In this document: positions 24,311 through 35,674 of the stretch, in pieces
Layout of the letters: each line of letters starts with the position of its first letter
How positions within the stretch are numbered: the first letter of the stretch is position 1
Source: Mixophyes australis
Lineage: Eukaryota; Chordata; Amphibia; Anura; Limnodynastidae
Direction: 5' to 3'
Length of the DNA: 64,000 bases
Assembly (NCBI GenBank): GCA_036250195.1
Contig: JAVHZZ010000011.1
Location: forward strand, 62,242,919-62,306,918
Notes under the pieces: model-generated
Told to the model about the DNA's origin: nothing
Database searches by the model: none
Seen by the model: only the letters and a program-made list of their open reading frames with translations
Made by a program: the position numbers and the translations under genes

Positions 24311-24395
24311 ATACACACATACATACATACATATATATATACACATACATATATATATATATATATATACACACATACATACATACACACACACG
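24311..24395. repeat. Compound AC/AT microsatellite
   Basis: Mixed ACAT, TATA and ACAC runs sit just upstream of the exon at 24209-24285 in the direction of LIG1 transcription. Confidence 0.9.
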
Positions 24396-24439
24396 TTATA
24401 TTTCTTGGTGTTCGAAATTGACTATGTATTTTTAATCAA

Positions 24440-25600
24440 GGAACCATTATATCGGCCTGAAATTATAGCCAATACATTGGTAATGTCGTAACTTTATTTC
24501 ATGTAACTGTTCTATTCATCAAAACTTCACATTCACCTAAAAAACCTCCATTACCAGAAATTACAGCTTTGCAGATGTTTGGCATTCAAGATATTCAGCG
24601 GAAAACTACCACAGTATCTGTAGCTCTTGCTAGAAATGCTACAGGTGTGTAGAACATTTTTCCCTGAACTTTCAGTCAAGCTCATTCCACAAGGTCTAAA
24701 AAAAAACCATAAGATCTGGCGACTGTGCCAAACAGTCAAAGACAGTACTCGGAGTTCCCTGTTTCACCAAATAGTTTTTGCATAGCTTAGAAGTATGCTT
24801 TGGATCGTTGTCTTGCTCGATGCTGAAATTTGCACCAATCAAGCACTGACCACAGCGGATGGCATGACATTGTGAAACAGTGTGGCAAATGTTCTGGTTC
24901 GGAAGCTTAGTGGTTAGCACTTCTGCCTTACAGCACTGGGGTCATGAGTTTGATTCCTGACCATGGTCTTATCTTTGTGGAGTTTGTATATTCTCCCTGT
25001 GTTTGCGTGGTTTCCTCCAGGTGCTCTGGTTTCCTTCCACACTCCAAAAGCATACTAGTAGGCTAATTGGCTGCTATCAAATTAACCCTAGTCTCTATAT
25101 GAGTGTGTTAGGGAATTTAGATTGTAAGCTCCAATAGTGCAGGGACTGATGTAAGTTTTCTGTGCAGCGTTCCGGAATTAGTGGTGCTATATAAATAGCT
25201 GACGGTGATGGTTCCTTATTCCTTGTACTCCTATCTTACCAGCACCAAAACCATTACATTTACTTCGCCATGCTTGACAGTAGTCATCAAGAACTCCTCT
25301 AATATCCTTTCATTTGATCTACGTCTCACATTCTCCTCCACGAGTCAAACACCTCAAATTTAGACTCCCCGGTCCATAATACTCTTTTCCAGTCATCCAC
25401 ATCCAATGTCTGTGTTCTTTGCCAATTTTAAAAACTTTTTCTTCTCTATTTGTCAGTTTCAAACATGGCTTTTTCTTTGCAACTCTGCCTACAAGTCCAG
25501 CACACGAGTTGTCTTTTTGCTGTTTCTGACAACACTGGCATGTACTATTTAACGAAACCGCAAATACAAAATCTGTAAGGCGTTTATTTTTCAAACTGCA
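24440..25600 (-). pseudogene. Broken Tc1/mariner-like transposase, interrupted by a SINE
   Basis: On the minus strand, 25319-25594 encodes the middle of a Tc1-type transposase (NREEKVFKIGKEHRHW, then RGGECET). After the SINE, 24696-24885 continues with FSIEQDNDPKHTSKLCKNYL and AQSPDL, the DNDPKHTS box with the second catalytic Asp. Then come degraded C-terminal codons near 24550-24690. In frame order these are parts of one gene, cut by the SINE at about 24897-25213 and by frameshifts. The N-terminal DNA-binding part was not found. Confidence 0.85.
24897..25213 (+). mobile_element. tRNA-headed SINE inserted in the Tc1-like element
   Basis: The head CTTAGTGGTTAGCACTTCTG, then GAGTTTGATTCCTGACC, has the spacing of pol III A and B boxes (GTTTGATTCC is the B-box-like element). 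It is followed by a body with GGAGTTTGTATATTCTCCCT and a tail with TTAGATTGTAAGCTCCAATA, then GGAATTAGTGGTGCTATATA. The bases TGGTTC occur at both borders and may be the target duplication. It is nearly full length. Confidence 0.8.
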
Positions 25601-26059
25601 AACTGGTTAGATCCAGTTTACCCTGTTCTCTCAAGACAGTAGTGGACAACTTTGTATGAAACCTTCAGTTTCATGGCAAATATCAATTCTTTAAATAAAC
25701 AAAAAGTTTGAAGAACCACCTTTACTCTGTACTGTTTTAGTCACTGGAAAGGTCCTGCATAGCGGTTTACTGTTTACAGTGTGAAAAAAAAAAGAAAAAT
25801 ATAAATAAATTCTTAGTAATCCAAAACTACTCCACACAACTAGTAAGAAAGAGGAGAGCACACAATATACATGGTGAGCTTTAGGTTGCAAGAACAAGTG
25901 TCATTTAGATATATAGAGCAAGCAAGAAAAAAATACTAGAACCAATAAATTACCCCTTTGTTTCAAATGGTGCCACTGATTTGTTGTTATGACCATCAAA
26001 TAAATGAAAATAGCAGAAAATTATAGCACAATATAGAAAGCATAGCATTCAACAAACAC
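25600..26059. other. LIG1 intron, unassigned
   Basis: Possibly the outer part of the Tc1-like element followed by AT-rich intron sequence. No clear transposon end or gene was seen. Confidence 0.4.
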
Positions 26060-26062
26060 ATA

Positions 26063-26755
26063 GGGCCTAAGTCATCAAACGCAATGTGCATGTAAGTTGC
26101 GTTTTAAAAAGGGGCATGGAACTTGAGCGCACGTACGTCCATATTAAAATCTCAAGTAACATTTCCTTCTGAATTTAGGTCTGTCTAAACAGTACTTGTC
26201 TTAAGTTGCAGACTGCAGGATTCACATGAGCATATGTACAATATCAAGTCCCATCAGAACGCATGCTAAAAATATAATCATTATTAAAAATGTATTCTTT
26301 TTTGTACAAAACATAAATCAGGATGTTCTTAATGCGTGCTGTACATACAGTACGTTTTACTAGTCTCTCTTACTTAAATTCATGTTTTCTGTGCTATTTA
26401 GTTGCACGCGTACATGTAGTTTGAATATGCCGTGTCAGCCATCACTATAAGTTGGCACTAACACCAAACCTGTAGCTGGTGCAAATGATACGGCTAAAAA
26501 AAAAAAAAAAGAAGTACTTAAAAGAAATCCAGAACTTGAATGGGCCGCATCTATATTGGCACCCCTTACTGTATATTGCCTACATCCATTTACCCATTCC
26601 CTTGTATTGCCCTTCAAGATGTAGGCAGTAGTGTGATTTGCGTTCACACTTAAATTGCATGCGATTGCCTTCATTGGCGTAAATTTCATTCCTGAGCATG
26701 CACAGAGTAATTTCACGCAAGATACGGGACTTGCATCTGAATATGAATCAGGCCC
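26063..26755. mobile_element. MITE with GGGCCTnAnTCAT ends, 693 bp
   Basis: The left end GGGCCTAAGTCATCAAAC faces the right end ATATGAATCAGGCCC, so the inverted ends match at GGGCCT-A-TCAT. ATA flanks both sides (26060-26062 and 26756-26758), a 3-bp duplication as in Harbinger-type elements. The inner sequence contains several GCATGC-type and TTGCG-type inverted motifs but no coding frame of note. Confidence 0.65.
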
Positions 26756-26919
26756 ATAATATTAAAGTAACCCGTGTTTTTACATTCAACTATAAACTTC
26801 TTAAACAAACACATTACAAATAATATGGGACTAACAAAAAACATACACCAAGCAGCTAAAAACTTTTGTGCACTAAAAACTGCACAACTTTAGGACATTA
26901 CTCATACACAAATACTTAC

Positions 26920-27086
26920 AGCATTACCAGTCATTTTAGCAATTTCTTTCAGCTTGTTGAAGACACCTGAAGCAGTAAGGTTTGGAGGTGTGAACATGGT
27001 GCGCTGATTACTGCGACTGCTCTCTGCAACAAGTCCAAGATCTCCCTTTTCTTGTGCCTCAGCCTTAATTTTCTCTAACTGACGAC
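26920..27086 (-). CDS. LIG1: DNA ligase I, exon within the DNA-binding domain
   Basis: The exon is 167 bp: two bases close the split Gly codon, then exactly 55 codons from [20 protein letters not shown], through [20 protein letters not shown], to [15 protein letters not shown]. It aligns with human [20 protein letters not shown] and LTASGVF (recalled), about residues 363-418. The acceptor is TCTTTCAG and the donor GCT|GTAAGT. Phase is 0 at its 3' end, matching the next exon, which starts at a full codon. Confidence 0.97.
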
Positions 27087-27139
27087 CTGAAAGAGATTTT
27101 TCACCATTTAATTAAAGCTAAAAGAAACCAAGGTGAATT

Positions 27140-27419
27140 TTTTTTCACATAAAAGATCTGTGCATTTAACCCCAAAATGCACTAACCAAATAAATTAATG
27201 TAATTTCAATAAAAATCTTAAGCACATTAACATGAACTTTCAGGGTGCTAGATTGCAGTGATCAATGGTATTTATCAAAATCAAGTAAATAATTTACCTT
27301 TTTAAAAGACCATGTCCCTTTAAGAACTTTTTTTGAAAAGTAGCAGGAAATTTGTGCATGACAGTAACACAATTCATGTGAGAAACAAGATCAATGAAGG
27401 CTCAGAGGGCAGCATGTGG
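27140..27419. repeat. Direct repeat copy A (280 bp), close to an LIG1 exon
   Basis: It is the same 280-bp sequence as 29694-29973, with about two or three base differences and no length change. Copy A starts in a T run 54 bp from the LIG1 exon and ends inside a perfect 22-bp palindrome (27413-27434: CATGTGGCCCT followed by its complement). Confidence 0.95.
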
Positions 27420-27509
27420 CCCTAGGGCCACATGTTGACCATCACTGCTATAAGCCAAAGAAAATTTGACCTGCTACAGTAAACAAAATACATTGAGCAG
27501 TAAGTATGA

Positions 27510-28400
27510 GATCTTATGAACACTAACCACTACGGAGTTACTTTACATGTAATACTATACAAACATCATACTATACAAACATCAGTCTATTATAAACCTA
27601 CAGGCTGCCCAGCATATCCGAGAAGGAACAGCTTTCACCCAGGACACAAAGATTTCGGATTTGTTCAGACAGTGAAGACAGAAAACAACACCTGCCATCA
27701 CTGAGAACTACATTCCTACAACAAGGATGCCATCCAATAGTTATAGATGAACAGATCCACAAGGATCCCAAGGAGTAGCCTCCTGGATTACAAACAGAAG
27801 GAGGTTAACAGCAGGGTGCCGCCCCTAGTGGTTAATTACAATCCCCACATGAACATCTTGGGGAAAATTGCTGCTGACCTTCAACCCATATTTCAGAAAG
27901 ACAATAGACTGAAGGAAATAATCCCCGATTTACGTCTCCTTTCATACAAACAGCCTCTCCACTTAAGAAATCTCCTTGTTAGAAGTGCCTTCTCATCACC
28001 ATCAGAGACTGGCACCTTCCCTTGCAAAAACAAAAAATGCAAAACCTGCATCCATGTCCTACCAACAAACAAACAGTCCACATAACTAACACACAACGGG
28101 ACTATAAAATCACTGACACATTCTCATGTACATTCTCCAATGTGGTGTACATGATACAGTGTACAAAGTGCCCTGAGGGAAATTACATTGGAGAGACCAA
28201 GCAGTAACTGCAATCCAGGATGAATCTACACAGACACACAATAAAGACGACTCTGGACACTCCCGTGGGTAAACACTTCTCTGGTCCAGGATACAGTATA
28301 ACAGATTTAAAAGTCCTAATACTGAAAGATCTTTTTAAAAACGACAGGGTCAGAGAAAAATATGGGAATTCAAGCTGATAAGAACATTCCAGTCATTAAC
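27510..28400 (+). pseudogene. Penelope-like element, C-terminal part with GIY-YIG endonuclease
   Basis: The frames read left to right as the end of a Penelope-type reverse transcriptase and its nuclease. SVYYKPTGCPAYPRRNSFHP lies at about 27575-27640. LDYKQKEVNSRVPPLVVNYN is near 27780, and a Cys cluster FPCKNKKCKTCIHV is near 28020-28060. Then come FSNVVYMIQCTKCPEGNYIGETKQ-type residues near 28130-28206, with the YIG of GIY-YIG nucleases and the C..C just before it. A TAA codon follows directly, with the expected R-M-N-L-H-R-H continuation after it in the same frame. Frameshifts separate the blocks. The RT palm is missing (5' truncated). Confidence 0.8.
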
Positions 28401-28499
28401 TAAAGGACTCAATCCAACACCGGGATTTATGACCCACTACATGGACACAAGTCACCTCACAGCAGAGTGACTCCAGACCGCTGAACTCGTAGGACTTTT

Positions 28500-28989
28500 A
28501 CTCTTCCATCCGTAACAAAAATCTCCTTTTTATTACTTTAGCTTATTTTATTAATGTATCCCCCCCTGTACAAATTTCTATATTACTTTTGCCTTTATTG
28601 ACACCAAAGTACTTAACATCACATACATTATAAATGTCATTACATATTTCAAAGTTTTTGTACTGTTCTAAATTGTTTGAACATTTCTAAACATATTGGA
28701 TGTCAGTCAGTTTTTGTCCATTATATAAGTAGCATAGTAATCACTTCTGGCAACACCCAGGATTTCACAGTTCCAAGTTTACCTGCAATACTCTATGGTT
28801 TTCAGATTGGCAATTGTTGCCTCCAGTTCGGTGGAGTGCAAACAATTTTATTTTGACATATCTATTAAAAGCAACCAGCCTCTGATTCCATATTGTCCGT
28901 TTAGCTCACATTGAGCTAATCAGCCCAGACTTGCTTGCTATATTTGTACAATAGACTACGTGGCCCTGAGTGGACTTACCTCTGCTCAC
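28500..28989. other. LIG1 intron, unassigned
   Basis: AT-rich sequence after the Penelope-like piece. Nothing was recognised. Confidence 0.4.
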
Positions 28990-29690
28990 ATATGAACAAT
29001 TAGAGCATCGGTTTCTCTTCTAGACTGATAACAGAGCAGACATAGAAGATCGTTCCAGACAGAAAAAAAAAAAAAAATCAAGATAAGTGGCATCCCAGAA
29101 TCGGTCACAACTACAGAGTTGTTCGCTTACATGATGGAGCTGTTCCATAAATTGCTCCCTGCAGCCTCAGACCATGAGCAACCTAATCGATGGTATTCAC
29201 CATAGGCTGTATAACCAGAGATCTGGCCTTGAAGTAGCTCCTCAAGACATTTTGCTGAGATTGCATTTCTTCAATAACAAAAGAAAACCTCCTGAAAGCA
29301 GCCAGATAGTCGGAGCCCACATATTTCCTTTGACATTCAGCTATTCCCAGACATTTCTGCCGCTACTATAGCTAAATGGAGATCCTATCAAAATCTCACA
29401 AAGGCCCTATGGGACCATGGGATTATCTATTGATGGGGTGTTTCCAGTTAAATTAATCATCCAGTGGAATAACTCTACTTATCTCTGCAGCGGAAGATTG
29501 TGTTCAGCTACTGAAGTCTTGGAACAACCAGATTGCCGCTTCAGATCCAGCCCATAAGGCCCTAGTTTGAAGAGAGTAATCTAAAGTCTCTGGAGAGTGA
29601 TCTCATGGCGAATTGGGATTGGTAGGTTTGTGTTTTCTCTTTTCTGCAGCTGGATCCATCCTTGCCGTTTCAGGTCCCTACCATGGCACT
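28990..29690 (+). pseudogene. L1-like ORF1 fragment
   Basis: Around 29085-29380 the plus strand reads as the conserved centre of L1 ORF1p in broken frames: an RISGIPESV-like start, a short linker with LFHKLLPAASDHE, then VAPQDILLRLHFFNNKRKPP, which corresponds to the RNA-binding stretch ending in RP.DI..RLHF...K. There is no ORF2. It ends at the boundary of repeat copy B. Confidence 0.7.
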
Positions 29691-29693
29691 CGC

Positions 29694-29973
29694 CTTTTTC
29701 ACATAAAAGATCTGTGCATTTAACCCCAAAATGCACTAACCAAATAAATTAATGTAATTTCAATAAAAATCTTAAGCACATTAACATGAACTTTCAGGGT
29801 GCTAGATTGCAGTGATCAATGGTATTTACCAAAATCAAGTAAATAATTTGCCTTTTTAAAAGACCATGTCCCTTTAAGAACTTTTTTTGAAAAGTAGCAG
29901 GAAATTTGTGCATGACAGTAACACAATTCATGTGAGAAACAAGATCAATGAAGGCTCAGAGGGCAGCATGTGG
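29694..29973. repeat. Direct repeat copy B (280 bp)
   Basis: The partner of 27140-27419, 2.55 kb away in the same orientation. Its left edge lies in a five-T run directly after the L1 ORF1 fragment. Its right edge stops at AGCATGTGG, which is near the centre of the palindrome present in full only in copy A. Confidence 0.95.
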
Positions 29974-31279
29974 TCCGTCACAAGACTGTAAATAATGTAC
30001 ATTATCACTATTATTACTGGTGTCAGAACAAAGTTGGCTGCGGTCCAACAAGCCGTTTTCTGTATTTCAACAAAGTAATTTTGTTTCTGAAGTTGAGAAT
30101 TGTGGGAGTGAGCTTTACATGGAAAGATATTACAAGCTGTTTTTATCTGTGTAAAATGGTGCTGATAAATATTCTCAGAAATCAGGAGGGTTTGTTATGC
30201 CCATAAAGAAATGTTAAAAGATAAAATGTCGTATGTGAGCGAGAATTGTGAATATATATTTGTACTTTAAACATGGAAATCACAGAATCTGGAAATATGT
30301 GTGAATATTTGGTTTACAAAGAGATGATGAGAAAGGAGTGGCTTTGAACACTCTCCCAGGTCTCGTCACTTTGACATTCCCTGTTTGTGAGATTAGGGAC
30401 TGCCCCTTTGAGGAAATCAGTTTTTCATTGCATGGAACGCATAGCGTCACAGTTAAGCTACAAATAGAAACTTTTAAACAAGTGTCGTATTAGCAGCTGT
30501 TCAATGTGAATTAATAACAGTTACTGTAATTCCTAGTGAATAAATGTAAATCTCTATGCAAAAGTTATTTTTTTTCTTCACAGAAGCTCTCCAGCTACAA
30601 AGCACCCTTTCAATCCAGATTGCATTGATCCAACTTCCAATGAATAGAAGTTGCAATATGTTTTGGTCTACAGCAAACATAAGTATAAACTAATGAAGGA
30701 TTTAAAGAACGAACGTAGATTCTGCTGAGTAATGATTACCTTGTTTTGGAAAGAGATATTCGAGTTTATGGGCTATTCGCATAGCAAATGCATGAACTAG
30801 GTGGTTTTTCTGTATGTCGAAGAAGGTAAGAAGATGTTTTTAAAGAGAAAAGGAGAAATGGACTAACATAGTTGAATATGAAAAAGTGTTTAAGTTTATT
30901 TTTGGGGTTTTTTTAACCAAATTTTATATCAGATGGTTTGAAAGAAAGTAATGCAATGTAATGTGAAATTATGGTAGATAACAAAGGTTTTTATTCTTTT
31001 ATCCTCATAATAGTTTTGAGTCAGTGTTGTAAGGACATTCACTGCCCTTATTTACTGTGCTATAATCATCATATACTGTAATTACCTCTTTGTATCATGG
31101 GTATGGTAATGCATTGATGGGAATTCAATGTTTGTACATAAATGAAAAAGCCTTTAGACTTTTTGAGCTATTATCTGTGCGCCTGCAATAGCACATCTGG
31201 ATGATAGCAAGCCATTTATACTCTCCTCTGAGCAGAGCCAAATGTTTAACTAATTTTAAGTTGAAGTAACTTCAGTGCC
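29974..31279. other. LIG1 intron, possibly LTR-like but unassigned
   Basis: No coding similarity. The 30470-30590 part, with an AATAAA (near 30539) followed by a T-rich stretch, could be an LTR polyadenylation region, but I found no second copy in the window that would prove it. Confidence 0.35.
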
Positions 31280-32740
31280 AGCACTGACTTTGCCAGATTA
31301 CAGCAAGCTTTTCACATTATTTTGTTATAAAGTAAGTGCACATGCACAAGGAGTACTGACACAGATACATGGTCGCAGGCTAAGGTCACTTGCATACTAC
31401 TCTGCACAATTAGAACCAGTCATATGAGCAATGGCTGCAGCGGCCATGGTGTTTGGAAAAAGTACAGATATTGTGCTAGGGCACCCAGTAACCCTAATGG
31501 TGCCACATGCGGTAACAGAAATTTTAAATCAAGCACAAACAAAACACTTCTCAGCAGCCAGACTAAGTAGCACTGCTAACTCCCTGTAGCGTTACACTTA
31601 AGTGGTGCACAATGTTAAATCCTGCTGCCTTATTGCAGCAAGTTTCAAAAGATGGGAGAAGTACCTGTATATATCGGCGTTCCCCTAGGGATTTGGGGGA
31701 TTCCCATCCCAGCTTGAACAGGAAGAAAAAAATGCAAACACAAAATTTTTCTGAATATAATTGTGTAGAACTAATGAGACAAGGATCGTTTGTTTTATCT
31801 GACATAGATACACTGCTACCAAATGCAGACATCTTATGCTACCACATAGATGGTGTTTCTTATACAGGGTGTGCTGTAACCACACACACAGAAAGAGTGA
31901 TTCAACAGAATCTACCGAGTCACATGTCCGCACAAGAAGCTGAATTAAAGGCCCTGACACTTGCATGCATATATGCAAAAGGACAGAGTAAATATTTACA
32001 CTGATTCAAGTTATGCGTTTGTAATTGCGCATGATTATGGCCAATATAGCACACGAGAAAGTGCATCTGGGGAAAGATGCTATGGTTGTACTCACAAACA
32101 GGTTATGGATAGCAGCAGGGTTTGTCCAAGCAGCACAGGTGTTAGTAGCAGGATGCTTAATCTGTGCATAGAATAACTTGGGTAAGTCTGTCCTATGGAA
32201 AACCACACCCCAGACATAATATCCCTATAAGAGGATACAGATAGACTTTATACAACTTCCCAAATGCTCGGGCTTTGAGAATGTGCTAGTCTGTGTCGAC
32301 TTCTTTAGTCACTGGCTGGAGACATGGCTGTATAGAAAAGCAAATGCTAAAGCAGTAGCCATGAAATTTACGAGTGAGGTAATCTGCAGATATGGGGTAC
32401 CAGAGGTCATTGAAAGTGACAGAGGGACACACTTTACGGGGCAAGGATTCAAGGAACTGTTAAAAGACATGGGAATCATATCTGCCCTTCACACCCCTCA
32501 CAGACCCCAAAGTTCGGGATGTGTGGAGCGCCTTAATGGTACTCTGCAATTGAAAATTCAGAAAATAGTGGCTGAAACAGGTCTGCCATGGATTTCATGT
32601 TTACCTGCACTCAGTAAGAAACACTCCTAGGAAAGACACTGGTTTAGCACCAAATCAGATACGGTTTAGCACAGCACAAAGAACAGGCTGTTACTTTCCA
32701 TAGCAACTACAGCATGTACATGGTGATTTGTTGAACTATG
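31280..32740 (+). pseudogene. Endogenous retrovirus pol remnant (RT end, RNase H, integrase)
   Basis: Plus-strand frames in order resemble the end of reverse transcriptase and tether (31340-31570), an RNase H with the SAQEAEL and IYTDSSYAF motifs (31800-32040), and an integrase core from about 32240 to 32630 (YGVPEVIESDRGTHF carries one catalytic Asp, and a downstream CVERLNG carries the Glu). This order and these motifs fit a gamma/epsilon-like retrovirus. The gene is broken by stops and by a frameshift near 31990 and it ends early at 32630. Gag, protease and most of RT are absent. Confidence 0.8.
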
Positions 32741-33049
32741 TTGCTTTAATTATAGAAACAACTAACTGAAATACATGGGCAAGTGATTTCTTCCATTCCA
32801 GGCCCTAATTTTGATGCAGGTACCAATAAACTGAGTATTATGGCCCAACACTTTATTACATTTACACAAGACAATAGGTTAATATTGGACTACCTGACAG
32901 CTTAGTTTAGAGGGTACTGCCTGACTCTAAATATGTAAATTGAAGCCCAGGGTTGCACCTTTTTAACTAGTGATGCAGATGATCCAGAGAAAATGTTTGA
33001 TGAACACTTACAAAAAATTAAGACATGAAACATAAATTTCTAAAGGAGC

Positions 33050-33260
33050 ACACTGGAGATGCTTATCTAGAAGCATAGTTATCGTGGCTGTACCTGGCCG
33101 ATTGGTTCAAGGGTATAGGAGGATGGTTATCAGGTTTTATACATGTTGTACTTCAAGGACTGTTACTAATCCTTATTATAATATATATACTAATACAACT
33201 GATGTGGCTTCTTAGCAAGTGTATTAAAGCTAAGTGTTTCTCTTCCAGAAAAATTAAAGT
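33050..33260 (+). pseudogene. Endogenous retrovirus env remnant, membrane anchor only
   Basis: A short stretch encodes WFKGIGGWLSGFIHV, then a strongly hydrophobic run of Leu/Ile residues, then a Lys/Cys-rich tail. This is the pattern of a retroviral transmembrane-subunit anchor and cytoplasmic tail. The surface subunit and fusion peptide are not present, so nothing functional remains. It follows the pol remnant at the distance expected after a large internal deletion. Confidence 0.6.
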
Positions 33261-33830
33261 TACCCCATCTGTCTTAACCGCTGTACTGTACACCTCATCT
33301 AATAAGTGTGAACCTTGTGGAACTCTCCGTACTACTGCCAGTTGTGATCAGTGCAGAAACCAAGAACCTTTTTCCTTGGAATCCACATGCTCGTTACTGA
33401 AGTTTATCCTTATGAAGATATACAGCACAATGGACAATCCCTTCTATTGTGAAATAAGTGACATATAACACTTGCCGAGCGCACTGTGTATTTTCTCCCT
33501 GCCTTTCCTTTTTCCTTCCCTAAAAAAATCCATAGTTAAAAGACAATAAGGAAGCACAAGAGGCCCCAGAGCCTCTCATGTTCACTGATATATGTGAAGA
33601 TCTGACATCAGGACATGTGTCGGGTGCAAGACGGTTGTCGACTCATTGACCATCTATCAGCTAGAAGAGGGATCATGGACTTGTTATTGATGGGGGATGG
33701 GTTGTTCTATGTATCCAGTTTTAGGCAATCCTATTCATATGTTCTGTTAGAAGGGTGTATGCATATAAGTACCCATTAAAAGCGACAGCAAGAATGTGAT
33801 CTCTGATAGGTAGTGTTAGGGCAAATAATG

Positions 33831-33851
33831 AATAAAAAGGGAAATGAGAAA
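33831..33851 (+). promoter_or_regulatory. Probable polypurine tract of the endogenous retrovirus
   Basis: AATAAAAAGGGAAATGAGAA, one T-containing purine run, stands directly before TGTG at 33852, where a 3' LTR would begin. In retroviruses this tract primes plus-strand DNA synthesis. Confidence 0.5.
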
Positions 33852-34830
33852 TGTGATTTTGCTAAGCTGACGCCATCTTGTTGCCTTATAGCCATTTTGT
33901 TCTGTTATAGCTTAAATACAATTAGATGCACCTGTTTTGTAGGAGTAATTCATTATTTGCAAGGCTAAGCTTATAACCTTGGACATACCAGACAGGAGAT
34001 AAGCCAGCTCCCCCCCACCTGGGGAGTTCTAGTGTGGATAATGAGAGAATATACTAACATCTGTGTGAAGGGAACATGAGTGGTTAAAACCTTTTTCATA
34101 GGGGCAGATGTGATACTTATCTGTCCTAAACACAACACTCATTCTGGTACTTTGGGGCACATGATCTGGTGTTACCATGTTGTGCATGGATTTTGGGAAG
34201 AGATGTGGAAATAGATATTCCACAGTGGTAGCAATCTGATATAGATTCGACAAGGACAATAGAGGCACCTAATATTCACAATCGGATTGCTTTGTTTAAT
34301 GATGTATGGAAACATGAACGATTTAAGTACATCAGTAGAGAAGCTTTAAATATCCCAATGTTTGGTCTCGTTAGTACAAGTGTCTGTCTGTTAAACATCA
34401 CCATCCAGGAGTAGGCTAGGAGGCAGGGGGACAACCTTGGGCTGGGTCACTGGGCCACCTGCATTTGTTGTCCTTTAAAATAGGGTACCGAGTCGAGTCT
34501 TGCTCCCCAGGCTAAGATTTGCCAGCCCTCCCCTGTCCCCATCAAGACCACGACGATAATGGCTCCCAGGAAGTGAACTATGGTGTTCGTTTTCTCTTTC
34601 CATTCTCCTTTTCTGTTCTCTTCTGGGAGTTATGCACAGCCTCTCTGTGTTTATTAGTTTCTACTACTACAATACTTATTTGTACTGATTATGGCGATTT
34701 ATTTACCTAAGAAATTAAGTCTAGCGAATTTATTATTCTTTATCATGCTTATTTGAAATTACTTTCTGTTGGGACATTGCAGTATTTTATTACGGGGTTA
34801 TGTTGCTTGTGTGTTGTATTTGTACATGTT
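33852..34830 (+). repeat. Probable 3' LTR of the endogenous retrovirus
   Basis: The region begins TGTGATTTTGCTAAGCTGAC right after the purine tract and has a GC-poor U3-like part. It contains GGGTACCGAGTCGAGTCTTG near 34480-34510. It ends somewhere before 34840 (TACATG or a nearby CA). No 5' LTR was found, so the right border is approximate. Confidence 0.5.
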
Positions 34831-34943
34831 CCCCAAAAAATATTTTAAACAAAATAATGATTAACAAACAGAAATATCTATATTGACAAATTGTATTAAA
34901 TAAAAAACATAAATTGACAGAATATTTTGAAGTACATTCATAC

Positions 34944-35116
34944 CTGTTGCTTGTGCAACCGCTTTCATTAATATGGTTTCTCCAATTCCAAGCTCAAGAC
35001 CTTCATAAGCAGGACCAAGGCGGTTCAAACAGAGATAGATACAAGGTAGAAGATCCTCCGGAGACAAACATATGACAGACCGCAGGAAATTGCTGAGCGT
35101 TTCTATATTCTTTAGC
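34944..35116 (-). CDS. LIG1: DNA ligase I, exon at the start of the DNA-binding domain
   Basis: The exon is 173 bp: one base closes the split Arg codon, 57 codons run from [20 protein letters not shown] through [20 protein letters not shown] to [17 protein letters not shown], and one base opens the next Gly codon. It aligns with human [20 protein letters not shown] and [19 protein letters not shown] (recalled), about residues 305-362. The acceptor GCTCTAG follows a pure T tract (35119-35142 as A on the plus strand). The donor is ACAG|GTATGA. It lies 200 bp from the DIRS element upstream. Confidence 0.98.
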
Positions 35117-35570
35117 CTAGAGCAAAAAAAAAAAAAAAAAAAAAAGTGATTTTAAGAACTGCTCCAATAACAAAAAAAATTAAAAATTAAAATGACCAAA
35201 ACTCCATATTTTATAAATATATATTTTATATTTTCATTTTGTCTTAAAAATCAATCTGGCTAATGTTTATTAAATATAGATACCAAATATGTCCGCATAT
35301 CAGAAGCAGGAAAAAAATAGGATTTATAATTACGATAAATCTCTTTCTCTGATTCCATCTGGGGGACACTGCTTAACCATGGGGTTGAGTAGGGAAGGGA
35401 GAAGTCTGGCACCTAAACAGTTAACTTTTTTGTGCTGACAGCATATCCCCCCACCAATTCCCCACATACCTCAGTTCGATTACCAAAGCCCTAAGACGAT
35501 AGGCCAATCAACCAAGATACACCACTCAAAAGAGGGGGAGAGAAAAGAAAAACAACGAGAAGGGGGGGGA

Positions 35571-35670
35571 CCGCAGTGTCCCCAAATGGAATCAGAGAAA
35601 GAGATTTATCGTAAGTATAAATCCTATTTTCTCTTTCATCCATCTGGGGGACACTGCTTAACCATGGGGA
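35571..35670. repeat. Internal complementary region of the DIRS element
   Basis: AATCAGAGAAAGAGATTTAT (35591-35610) is the complement of the outer left tip (35333-35355). TCTCTTTCATCCATCTGGGG (35631-35650) is the complement of the outer right tip (40895-40920). Placing both tips side by side is the diagnostic DIRS feature, thought to align the two ends for circle formation. Confidence 0.9.
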
Positions 35671-35674
35671 CTTA

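Noticed and set aside
24895..24970. Possible tRNA gene
   Set aside because: It has A- and B-box-like words but cannot form a full cloverleaf and is followed by SINE body and tail; it is a SINE head.
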